NCBI RefSeq assembly: GCF_014133895.1
Contig: NC_050728.1
Location: 868,001 to 932,000, forward strand
Direction: 5' to 3'
Length of the DNA: 64,000 nucleotides
From: Torulaspora globosa
Lineage: Eukaryota; Ascomycota; Saccharomycetes; Saccharomycetales; Saccharomycetaceae
The notes beneath the pieces were generated by a model. It was not told the DNA's origin, made no database searches, and was given only the letters and a program-made list of their open reading frames with translations. Position numbers and translations under genes: made by a program. The stretch's first letter is position 1. Every line of letters begins with the position of its first letter. Positions 21,212 to 29,801 of this stretch are shown here, in pieces.

Positions 21212-22541
21212 TCAAACAGAAAGATTTCCAATGCCATTCGCTGCCTCGTCTATAGCTGAATCTATCACCCCGTTCTCTGCTCGTATGCTGTTGTGATCTG
21301 CCTTCTGCTTTCCGGTTCGCGACTGTATGTCGGGATTGCTGGAGCTTGTGGAGCTGGAACCCGGTTCCTCTGAGCTCACCTGCGAGTATTTGCGATTCTG
21401 CACTTCCGGAGGCATGGTTTGGTAGTTTGGCGCGTGTTGACTATAGTGGAACGGCGGTGGGAATGCCATATAACTGGCAGGCATTGGTCCCTTGGGACCC
21501 ACCATGCCGTTTGTTACAGGTTGATACATGAACGGAGGGACATACCCGTTGTTGCCATCCATTGGAAATGGTGCTGGATAAAGCATTGGGAGCAGCGGGT
21601 GATGTCCCTGACCAGAACCCATCGTTGCCGTCGGATACATCATGTAGCCCATGTTGTATGGCACCCCGGGAGCGCCACGATACTCCTTGTGACTGAACTT
21701 GCTGTCGTTGATATTTCGTCTATCCTTATTCCCATTATAATGATTGGCCTTCTTCCGCCTGTTATTGTATCGTGGTTGAGGCGGTGGCGGGCTGTCGATG
21801 TTATGAAATCGGTAGCGCGACGTCTCAAATTGACTGGGCTGTGGTGAACTTCCCTCTTCATCCTTGTCCGGTGACACTTCCTCTCTATGTGGCGTATCAA
21901 AGATCTCCTGCTTTTTTTGCTCATACTGCCTTTCTCTCTCGATCCTCTGCAGCTCTAGATCGGCCTTGGAGCCGTCAAAATCGCTTGAAGGCCCGGTACT
22001 AGATATCTCACTGTCAGCCAAACTTGGACTTGTGCTGCCATCTTGGCCTTCGATTCTTTTCAGTATTTTGTACTTCTTTGAGCTTTTCGCCTCTTGCGAA
22101 TGTTGCAGACTTTCAAATGTGCTAGAGACTGGTTCCAATTCTTGCAAGAGCGGTTTACCGCTGAGTCGTTGGAAGCCGGCACCTTTAAAGATGATCACAT
22201 AATTACTGGGAGCCCGAGCCAGAGTATGTTTCAGATTATGGTAATCTGCAATCTGATGCGATAGTAATCGGTAATACGAATTCATCGGCCTCAATTCGTA
22301 GGACTCTGCGTTAGACTCAATAAACGATACTATCGAGTTCTCCAGATCGATAATAAACTGGCGATCGTGAGGCTTATGGAACAGCGCCGTCACCATAGCT
22401 GGCGACAATCCAACGCAATCATTCTTTGAGACATCAATCTCATCCTCATCCTGCGGGAATACCACTGGCTTGTTAGTAAACAGCTCATCTTGCCAAGTGA
22501 ATCAACCATAAAAATCATATGCATACGGTTTCGACGCCCAT
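21212..22541 (-). CDS. RBS1: R3H/SUZ-domain RNA-binding protein Rbs1 (proposed two exons)
   Basis: The long frame (21212-22465) has no ATG before codon 24, inside the R3H domain. I therefore propose two exons: 22541-22527 (ATG GGC GTC GAA ACC) and 22450-21212, giving 417 residues that begin MGVETDEDEIDVSKND. Order: R3H domain at about 20-95 (SPAMVTALFHKPHDRQF ... SYELRPMNSYYRLLSHQIADY), a SUZ-like KYKILKRIEGQDG, a charged segment, then a Pro/Met/Tyr-rich disordered tail. Rbs1 binds RNA and aids RNA polymerase III assembly in S. cerevisiae (YDL189W). If unspliced, the start would be ATG 22396, cutting into the R3H fold. It lies convergent to RDI1 and divergent from UFD2. Confidence 0.85.
22451..22526 (-). 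other. RBS1: Proposed 76-nt RBS1 intron
   Basis: On the minus strand the donor is GTATGC at 22526-22521, the branch point a perfect TACTAAC at 22478-22472, and the acceptor CAG ending at 22451. The splice is phase 0 and joins a five-codon first exon to the acidic DEDEIDV start of the R3H protein. The donor differs from the common GTATGT in its last base, which is the main weakness. The length is small but within the range of yeast introns. Confidence 0.6.
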
Positions 22542-22999
22542 AATAACTTTTCTTAACCAGATTCAGATCTCTTTCAGGGCCTTATCACACGCAATCTCTA
22601 GCTTCAGCCTGGCTTTTCAACAGGTGTTCAACTCCGTTCTGGCTTCACTTTCAGCGACTTTACAAGGGCAATGGGTATCAATGACAACAGCAACCAACTG
22701 GCAGCCAGAACACCGTGAGCAGCGTGAGTCTTGCGGGAACTTGACCTGCCTAACTGTCTCGCAACACCTTGACTCAACCTGCTCCTCAATAAGGCCTATC
22801 ACCATCAACAATAAACATCACCAGGAACGACCTCACCTTACAGAGCACTTCCTGGGGGAAGCTAACTCATACATTAGTAAAGTAGAACTATATAATGGTT
22901 AGTGGCTGAATGCCAAAAGATAGCTGCCAGCACGGAAGGGTATTGAGCCCGTGGGATTAGCAACCGCATTTCAACAGCGTTTTTTCTTTGCATAACACC
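22542..22999. promoter_or_regulatory. RBS1 / UFD2 divergent promoter
   Basis: 458 bp between divergent starts. TGACTCA at 22770-22776 is a Gcn4 core. A plus-strand frame at 22519-22902 has low complexity and no family resemblance, so I leave it out. No RNA gene seen. Confidence 0.35.
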
Positions 23000-25867
23000 A
23001 TGTCATTACTTGAAGATGTGTTTCAGGTGACAACTGATCCCAATGACTCTCGGGGATACGCTTTATTAGAGTCTGAAGAATTGAACCAGGGCCCAATTGG
23101 CGTGGAAAACATTGATTCCTTATTGCTTTATCAATTGACGGAGAACGAAGGGCTGAATGAACCATTCGCGTACTTGAACGACTGCTTCCAGCGCTGTCAG
23201 CAGCAGAAGCGGTTGGCCAAGGCTCAGCCATCAGCAGAAAAGGTGCAGAAAACCTTTGAGGAGATCGATAGATTAGTGATCGGCTACGGATTGGTGGCTT
23301 TTCAAGTAGAGAATTTCTGCCTTAAAGGGAGCCTGGTTGAGTACATCCGAGAGATTATACGGAACGTAGACAGCTATATGGGGTTCTTATCGCAATTGAT
23401 TCAGCGGGCTATAGTTGAGGGATCGTTGCTGGATCTTTTGGATGCGTTTTTTCCAACCCTGCAGCATTATGTGACCAAAGAACTGCCCCTTTTTGATCTT
23501 AACGATTCGGTGACTTATAACGCTGTTTTGACACTTTTCGAAATGTTTGTTACGTTTAAACCTGTGGCTGCCGTCTTCACGCAGATATCTCGGTTTTTCG
23601 GGGGGTTTGATTGCAAGGCCAACGAGTTTGAAAAGAAGACGATTTTAGGTCCCATTCTAACGCTTTCGCCACTGAATCCTAACGTTGCTCTTCGTAACTA
23701 TGGGGAGAACCTGGAACAAACTCAGCAACAGAAGAAGCTAATTCATGAATCCTTGCAAACTGAGCACAAGGTGGTGATCGACCGGCTATTTTTCATCGTT
23801 GACAAGATTCTACGTGGTTCCGCTGAATCACGTACTGGTTTGATATCCTACTTTGCGCAAATCGTGAATAAGAATCACCTCAGAAGAGGCGATCATGCTA
23901 ATCAAAATAAGCTGGCATCAAATGCATTTATGACAAACATATCCATCATTTTAGTCAAGTTTTCAGAGCCTTTCCTTGACGTATCTTATAAGAAGCTCGA
24001 CAAGATTGATGTCAACTATTTCAATAGTGTGAACCTTTTCATTGACCTTTCAGGAGAAACAAGAATGAACTCCGATTTTAAAGAAGCAGATGAGTTTTAT
24101 GACAAGAACAAGAAAGACGAGGACTCAAAGCCAAATTTCATCTCAGATTGTTTCTTTTTGACTCTCACATATCTGCATTACGGCATAGGAGGTACGCTTC
24201 TGTATGACGAAAAGATCACTCCTCAGATTAAGAGATTAAAGCAGGAGATTGATCGAATCAAAAAGCTTACGCAATCCCAAGACATGTTCGCCTCCTTTGC
24301 TTCGCTTGAATTGAAGCAGATGGAGAAATCGCTTAAAATTACTCAAGGGATTAAAGACTCATTGCATGGCTTTTTTTCTCACAAAGCACTACAGCTGGAG
24401 ATCTTCGATTTTATCTGCGGTGCTTCTACCTTTTTGATCAGAGTCATGGACCCCACTCATCAATTCCCGTTCTCGCCTGTCAAATTGCCATTCATTCCAG
24501 ATCAGGTAGGCGTCGAAAACGTTGATAATGCTGATTATCTGAGAGCACACGCTCCCATACCATTCAAATACTACCCAGAATTTGTTGTTGAAGGTCCCGT
24601 CAACTATTCACTCTACATTTCACAGTACAATTCTTCGCCGCTCTTCAGAAATCCCAGACTACATTCGTTCGTGGAATTGGCCACTGTACTTTTGCGTTGT
24701 CCCGAATTGCTATCAAATCCCCATCTAAAGGGTAAGCTTGTTCAATTGCTGAGTGTTGGGGCTATGCCGTTAACAGATGACTCGCCAGGTTTCATGATGG
24801 AGATCTTCGAAAACAATGAGCTCGTGAACCAGAATTTCCTTTACGCTCTTTTGGATTTTTACGTCATAGTAGAGAAGACAGGATCATCATCGCAATTCTA
24901 TGACAAATTTAACAGCCGATACAGCATCTCGATCATCCTACAGCAATTGTACGATAGGATTCCTCTCTACAGAGAACATTTAGTTTGGCAGTCCAAAAAC
25001 AATGCTGATTTCTTCGTCAGGTTCGTTGCTCGTATGCTGAACGATCTAACTTTCTTGCTCGACGAAGGTTTGAGCAGCCTGGCTGAAGTTCATAGCATTC
25101 AAATCGAAATCGATTACAGGGCCAAGGGGCTGCCGCCTACACGGGAAGAAGACGATCAGGAACTTCGCTCTAAGTTGTCTTCTGCTGAAAGACAAGCGAA
25201 CTCATCGTGCGGACTGGCGGATAAATCTATGACATTATTTGAAATGTACTCAAGAGACATACCGAAAGTGTTTGTTACACCTGAAATTGTGGATAGGTTG
25301 GCTAGCATGCTCAACCATAACTTGGAATCATTGGTGGGCCCTAAATGTGGTGAGTTAAAGGTCAATAACCCGCAACAATACTCTTTCAATCCTAAAGCCC
25401 TATTAAAATCACTTACAACAGTTTACATCAATTTGGGAGACCAAGCTGAGTTTATATCTGCGGTTGCGAGAGATGGCAGGTCATTTAGGAAAGAATTGTT
25501 TGAAAGGGCAGTTCATATCTTGGCAAGGAAAACTGGTCTTGTGGACGATGAATTCTGCAACAAGCTTTTAGCATTTTCTAATAGGGCACAGGAGCAGAAA
25601 ATAGCAGAAGAAGAGGAAGACCTAAATTACGGTGATGCACCTGAAGAATTCTTGGATCCTTTAATGTACACTATAATGAAAGATCCAGTTACTTTGCCAA
25701 CATCAAAAGTGAACATTGATAGAAGCACCATTAAGGCGCACCTTCTGAGTGACTCCACCGATCCCTTCAACAGAATGCCTCTGAAACTGGAGCAAGTGGT
25801 TCCTAACGAGGATTTGAGACAACGAATCCTAGAGTTCCGAAGACAGAAAAGACAGTCCAGTAAGTAA
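23000..25867 (+). CDS. UFD2: Ubiquitin chain elongation factor E4
   Basis: 955 residues (S. cerevisiae 961). The start is ATG 23000 (MSLLEDVFQVTTDPNDSRG); the frame begins at 22988 through TTG. A long helical core carries landmarks such as GPILTLSPLNPNVALRNYG and FISDCFFLTLTYLHYGIGG. The C-terminal U-box starts at about residue 882 (EEFLDPLMYTIMKDPVTLP) and ends near the terminus. Ufd2 binds Cdc48 and extends short ubiquitin chains on substrates of the ubiquitin-fusion and ER degradation pathways. Convergent with RPL35, 103 bp away. Matches YDL190C. Confidence 0.97.
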   Translation: MSLLEDVFQVTTDPNDSRGYALLESEELNQGPIGVENIDSLLLYQLTENEGLNEPFAYLNDCFQRCQQQKRLAKAQPSAEKVQKTFEEIDRLVIGYGLVAFQVENFCLKGSLVEYIREIIRNVDSYMGFLSQLIQRAIVEGSLLDLLDAFFPTLQHYVTKELPLFDLNDSVTYNAVLTLFEMFVTFKPVAAVFTQISRFFGGFDCKANEFEKKTILGPILTLSPLNPNVALRNYGENLEQTQQQKKLIHESLQTEHKVVIDRLFFIVDKILRGSAESRTGLISYFAQIVNKNHLRRGDHANQNKLASNAFMTNISIILVKFSEPFLDVSYKKLDKIDVNYFNSVNLFIDLSGETRMNSDFKEADEFYDKNKKDEDSKPNFISDCFFLTLTYLHYGIGGTLLYDEKITPQIKRLKQEIDRIKKLTQSQDMFASFASLELKQMEKSLKITQGIKDSLHGFFSHKALQLEIFDFICGASTFLIRVMDPTHQFPFSPVKLPFIPDQVGVENVDNADYLRAHAPIPFKYYPEFVVEGPVNYSLYISQYNSSPLFRNPRLHSFVELATVLLRCPELLSNPHLKGKLVQLLSVGAMPLTDDSPGFMMEIFENNELVNQNFLYALLDFYVIVEKTGSSSQFYDKFNSRYSISIILQQLYDRIPLYREHLVWQSKNNADFFVRFVARMLNDLTFLLDEGLSSLAEVHSIQIEIDYRAKGLPPTREEDDQELRSKLSSAERQANSSCGLADKSMTLFEMYSRDIPKVFVTPEIVDRLASMLNHNLESLVGPKCGELKVNNPQQYSFNPKALLKSLTTVYINLGDQAEFISAVARDGRSFRKELFERAVHILARKTGLVDDEFCNKLLAFSNRAQEQKIAEEEEDLNYGDAPEEFLDPLMYTIMKDPVTLPTSKVNIDRSTIKAHLLSDSTDPFNRMPLKLEQVVPNEDLRQRILEFRRQKRQSSK

Positions 25868-25970
25868 AACAACTGTATATCGCAACGCCAAAATGAATGA
25901 TGAAGTCTTTCATTTATTACAAAGCCAGGGGTAAGATTATACACTATAGAAGAAATTCTTGACCGTACGT

Positions 25971-26544
25971 CTAAGCCTTGATAGCGTACTTTCTTGCTGG
26001 GAAAGCAATTTGCTTCTTTCTTTGCTTTTCGGTAGTTCTGGAAGCTTCGAACTTGGTCAAAGCTCTTCTCAAAGCTCTTGTCTTCTTAGCTCTCAAGTCC
26101 TTTGGCTGGTACTTCTTACCCTTGTACAATTGTCTAACGGCTTCTCTTTGTTGTTGGTTCATGACAGTCAAGACACGGGCGATGTCCTTTCTGACAGTCT
26201 TGATCTTTGGCAAAGATGGTCTGGACAATTTTTGGACCTTCAATTCGGCCAATTCCTTCTTCAAGTCGACCAATTGGGTCTCCAATTGTTCCTTGTTCTT
26301 GGTTCTTAGTTCATAAGCTTTAATTCCGGCCTTCAAAGAACTTGTTAGTATCAACTGCTTTATATCCAAATTAAAGCAATCAGACAACCACCCCAAACCT
26401 CAATAAGCACCCGCTACTAATTCCCTGTTTCCACCATGATTTTGTGGTATTTCTAAATCAACTTCTCAATACATTCTATATCGTTCGTTCGAAGGTGCAT
26501 GTCTGCCCGATTGCCACGTTGAATATCCACTCTCAACATACCAT
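25971..26544 (-). CDS. RPL35: 60S ribosomal protein L35 (uL29), two exons
   Basis: Join of 26544-26542 (the ATG alone) and 26330-25971, giving 120 residues, the exact length of S. cerevisiae Rpl35. The protein reads MAGIKAYELRTKNKEQL and ends AFPARKYAIKA, with the conserved block KLSRPSLPKIKTVRKDIARVL. It sits near the polypeptide exit tunnel of the large subunit and helps 27S rRNA processing. The one-codon first exon is the same design as in S. cerevisiae RPL35A/B. An unspliced reading would add a spurious MGWLSDCFNLDIKQ leader, which contains the intron branch point. Strong codon bias towards yeast-optimal codons. It stands for the RPL35A/B pair (YDL191W/YDL136W). Confidence 0.96.
26331..26541 (-). 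other. RPL35: RPL35 intron (211 nt)
   Basis: On the minus strand the donor GTATGT at 26541-26536 directly follows the ATG. The branch point TACTAAC is at 26350-26344 and the acceptor AAG ends at 26331, just before GCC GGA ATT. Branch-to-acceptor distance is about a dozen bases, which is short. Both consensus elements are exact. Confidence 0.93.
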
Positions 26545-27166
26545 TTTGATCACTCTGTCTTACTGTACTCTCTTCTGAAAAGAACTAACAGTGGAAAGTC
26601 ACTCTAAAATTGAACACGCACAGGTACTTACCACCAAAAGATACCTAACTTCCCAATTGTCCCAGTACTGATCGCTACGGGCTAGCTTGCGTGCTTGGAA
26701 ATTTCCCAGCGCATCCCACTGCATCCAACTCAGAGCTACAAACTGAATTTCAGTTTTGCAAAGTTGCGTCATCGCTTTGGACGGAAATTTGCAAGAGACG
26801 CGAAGAAAAACAGTTCGAGAAAGTCGTATACTGTGGTGTATGAGTGCATCCATAAACCTCAGTGTAAAAGAGAAAGGAACAGTCCTTTGAAATTTTACAG
26901 CTAACCGATCTGCATGCGGTGGGCAAGGCAATTCAGAACTTCGGCAATTACATACAATAGATGAGGTTACAACTGGATCTGGGGTCAGGTATGGTCGCTT
27001 TTCCCTCATTTCTTCTCGGCAAATCATCTACCCAATTAACCTGTGACAGCATCTTGGAAAAAGTTTCCGCCCGAGTCTTCTCTTCTTACAGTTCATTCTT
27101 GTTGATTTTTTACATTCTCTACACTCTACACTAGGATTTCAATCGGACGATCTGGCCAGGCCACAA
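26545..27166. promoter_or_regulatory. RPL35 upstream region with Rap1-like pair
   Basis: 622 bp between the 3' end of ARF1 and the RPL35 start. Two adjoining Rap1-like sequences lie about 290-315 bp before the ATG: GCACTCATACACC (minus, 26847-26835) and GCATCCATAAACC (plus, 26846-26858). Each matches about 9 of 13 positions of the ribosomal-protein Rap1 consensus. Paired Rap1 sites at this distance are usual for ribosomal protein genes. No tRNA or snoRNA recognised. Confidence 0.35.
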
Positions 27167-27712
27167 TTAGGATTGGTTCTTCAAGTTGTTACTTAGCCAT
27201 TCCAAACCTTCGTACAGACCTTCACCAGAGGTGGCACAGGTAGCTTGAATGAACCAAGGGCGGTTTCTGATAGAATGTAAACCCAATTTTTCGGTGATTT
27301 CAGCGGCAGACATGGCCTCTGGCAAATCTTGCTTGTTAGCAAAGACTAGCCAGACGGCGTTTCTCAATTCGTCCTCGTTCAACATTCTTTGCATGACCTC
27401 TCTAGCTTCGGTGATACGAGATCTGTCGTTGGAGTCGACAACAAAGATGACACCTTCGGTGTTTCTGTAGTAGTGTCTCCACAAGGATCTGATCCTGTCT
27501 TGTCCACCGACATCCCAGACTGTGAAGGAAATGTTCTTGTATTGAACGGTCTCCACGTTGAAACCAATGGTTGGGATCGTAGTGATCACCTCACCCAATT
27601 TCAACTTGTACAACACGGTGGTCTTACCGGCACCATCAAGACCCACCATAAGGATACGCATTTCCTTGTTACCGAAAAGGTTACTGAACAACTTTGAAGC
27701 AAACAGACCCAT
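27167..27712 (-). CDS. ARF1: ARF-family GTPase
   Basis: 181 residues, full length. Gly2 ([13 protein letters not shown]) is the N-myristoylation site on the amphipathic helix. Nucleotide motifs are GLDGAGKT at 24-31, WDVGGQ at 66-71 and NKQD at 126-129, with TCATSGEG as the G5 region. Arf1 recruits COPI, clathrin adaptors and lipid enzymes to Golgi membranes; the COPI alpha subunit is also in this window (57622). It replaces the ARF1/ARF2 pair (YDL192W/YDL137W). Codon use is strongly optimal. The 5' region carries a candidate intron (27753-28100). Confidence 0.98.
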   Translation of the reverse strand: MGLFASKLFSNLFGNKEMRILMVGLDGAGKTTVLYKLKLGEVITTIPTIGFNVETVQYKNISFTVWDVGGQDRIRSLWRHYYRNTEGVIFVVDSNDRSRITEAREVMQRMLNEDELRNAVWLVFANKQDLPEAMSAAEITEKLGLHSIRNRPWFIQATCATSGEGLYEGLEWLSNNLKNQS

Positions 27713-28461
27713 TATGATTTCTTATCGAACCTTCTAATTTATCTTGAGACGCCTGAACCTCTTGTTAGTAACAAACTACTTAACAAAAACAAAAAGCCGG
27801 GGGTCTAGAGGATGGGATGCGGTTATCTCGATCTCGACTAACGATCAATAAAGCTCCTTTTCCTGTCTCTGTTGCCAGTTTGTCCATTATTAGGTTGAAA
27901 AAAACTGTGCTCCAGTTAACGTTCCCGTGCAAAGCGACTTCTAAAGTGGCAAAGCCATAATAATGGCAGAAGTCGGGCGATTCGCGTTCATTCGGCTTGT
28001 TGACCGACTGGCATTAATGCTGGCTTGATACTGACACCTGCATTCCCTTGTCTCGTCCTGATCTTTACCCAAACGTTCCTCCTCGAATACTAGTACATAC
28101 CAGATATACCTCCAAACACACTACGCGTTTCTTCGAACAGTAGTGGAAAATAGAAGGGATCAAACACTTGACAGTAAGGTCTTGGTGAGGTTATCCACTG
28201 GGTTGAGATATCGCTTGGCCGTTTGAACAGGTTGTTGTAATAAAGGGAAGGGAGTGAAAGAAACAGATCGACTGGTTCGCGGCCGACGCGTTTCGTCGGC
28301 TCCTGATAGTTATATCACTATGAACGTGTATATCTTATTAGTATTAGCAGGTTATGAAATGCATTGCAAAGGTATTGGAAGGTGGTTGCTAGCGATTGTG
28401 TGTAGCGAGTATGATGGTGGATAGTAGCAATATAGCAATAGTGAGATTTCAATATTCTCGG
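27713..28461. promoter_or_regulatory. ARF1 promoter and leader region
   Basis: 749 bp between the NUS1 stop and the ARF1 ATG. It holds the candidate 5'UTR intron described separately and a perfect 7-bp stem with a 5-base loop at 28282-28300 (GCCGACG ... CGTCGGC), about 160 bp past the NUS1 stop. No open frame or tRNA recognised. Confidence 0.4.
27753..28100 (-). other. ARF1: Candidate ARF1 5'UTR intron (348 nt)
   Basis: On the minus strand an exact donor GTATGT lies at 28100-28095, an exact branch point TACTAAC at 27770-27764 and a CAG acceptor ending at 27753, 40 bp before the ATG. No coding exon is implied, so this would be a leader intron. It rests on motif matches only; an alternative acceptor AAGAG lies a few bases after the branch point. 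Confidence 0.4.
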
Positions 28462-29520
28462 TTACTTTCCAACGTTGATCTTGCACGCGGAATACTTTTG
28501 TAGGCCTCTTATGAAGACTGAATACACGACTGCGTCGTTATCTTTTTCCCAGTGGAACTCTGTGAGACGAATATGCCAGGGTGGAAAGCCTTGCAGGTCG
28601 AGAGAGGGTCCGAAATAGAGTAAAAGGTCTGGCTCTGGTCCGACAAGGTGGTTTAGTTCCTTGTCGACGAGTTTCATCGTTATATCTGTTAGTTGCAGTT
28701 CATGTGAGGCGCAGAGATCGGCCATGGTCTTTGTCAAATCGACAATGGTCTCTCGGCCGTCTCGGTTTGACAGTAGTGATATCTCGATAGCGACTTTGTT
28801 CCTTTCACCGGGAGTTTTGCTGTCCTTGTCATTAAAGTAGATTTTGTTCAAGTGCGGGATCCTAATCGCATATTTGGGGATATTGGACGGCCCATAGTAT
28901 CTGCCTAACTTGTTGTAAACCTCTTTCCTGAAATCTGCAACGTTGCTCTTCAATACTCCATCGTAATCGTACAATATCAGGTGCTTGATACCCGCCGAGA
29001 CGGTCCAGCACACCAGTTCGCTTCCATCATTCATCAGTCCCTTCACGCCTCCACCGACAGAGCTGGCAGATTTCATCTCCAGGATGGCCGCTAGTCGCCT
29101 AGGTATTTTCTTCAACTTCGTAACATCTTGGCGGATCAGTTGCGGCGTGTTGGACGGATTGTAGATTATGCCGAGCAATCTCAACTTCATTTTATTGTAC
29201 TCGTACTGAAAGTACCGGTAAAGGCCGTAAAGCAGATACAGCACCACCAATAGCACTTTACACATCACATATTCCACTTTACTGGCCTTTCTGTCGAGCA
29301 ACGATTCACCCCGGGATAGGCGTCTCACCTTCCTCTCTTCCATTCCTTTATCCTCATCCATCAACGCCGATGCTGTAACAGCCTTCAGGAGCTTCAATTT
29401 GGTCTTCGTGGGATCCTTTTTCAGCACCTCTGCTTCCGCTGGGGGTATGTGTTTCGTCGGCATCGGTCCAACAGCGGAATCCTCGGACTGTAACCGTGAG
29501 GACTCACTTATAACATCCAT
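28462..29520 (-). CDS. NUS1: cis-Prenyltransferase subunit Nus1
   Basis: 352 residues (S. cerevisiae 375). Polar N-terminus, membrane segment VMCKVLLVVLYLLYGLYRYF at about 84-104, then a UPP-synthase-like fold that lacks the catalytic Asp motif, as expected of the non-catalytic partner. Conserved SAGIKHLILYDYDGVLK and the C-terminal NVGK end are present. With Rer2 or Srt1 it makes the dehydrodolichyl diphosphate needed for dolichol and N-glycosylation, at the ER. The C-terminal motif is N-V-G, whereas animal partners have R-x-G; I recall the N form being normal for yeast Nus1. It lies between SNF3 and ARF1 as YDL193W does. Confidence 0.93.
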   Translation of the reverse strand: MDVISESSRLQSEDSAVGPMPTKHIPPAEAEVLKKDPTKTKLKLLKAVTASALMDEDKGMEERKVRRLSRGESLLDRKASKVEYVMCKVLLVVLYLLYGLYRYFQYEYNKMKLRLLGIIYNPSNTPQLIRQDVTKLKKIPRRLAAILEMKSASSVGGGVKGLMNDGSELVCWTVSAGIKHLILYDYDGVLKSNVADFRKEVYNKLGRYYGPSNIPKYAIRIPHLNKIYFNDKDSKTPGERNKVAIEISLLSNRDGRETIVDLTKTMADLCASHELQLTDITMKLVDKELNHLVGPEPDLLLYFGPSLDLQGFPPWHIRLTEFHWEKDNDAVVYSVFIRGLQKYSACKINVGK

Positions 29521-29801
29521 CAGAGATATACTCCCGGGAAATACAGCCAGGAATTCGGTTGGTTATTGCACTTTGTCCACTTTTAACATTGCAAGTTGAT
29601 CATCTGGATGTGGCCAATACTTCGAGTACCCGCCAAGGCCATCCCTACGTATACAATGATTGGAATTACACATTAAATCACTTAGACTTCAATTAGTTAT
29701 CAAGACATTACCGATTAAATGGATCCGAGTTCTTAGTTTCTTCCGTATTCACATGCTGGGTGACCATTTTTCCGTAGCTAGTGTCCTTGCCCTTGTCATT
29801 G

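Noticed and set aside
29600..29650. B-box-like TTCGAGTACC, possible tRNA
   Set aside because: The A-box, anticodon arm and acceptor pairing do not follow.
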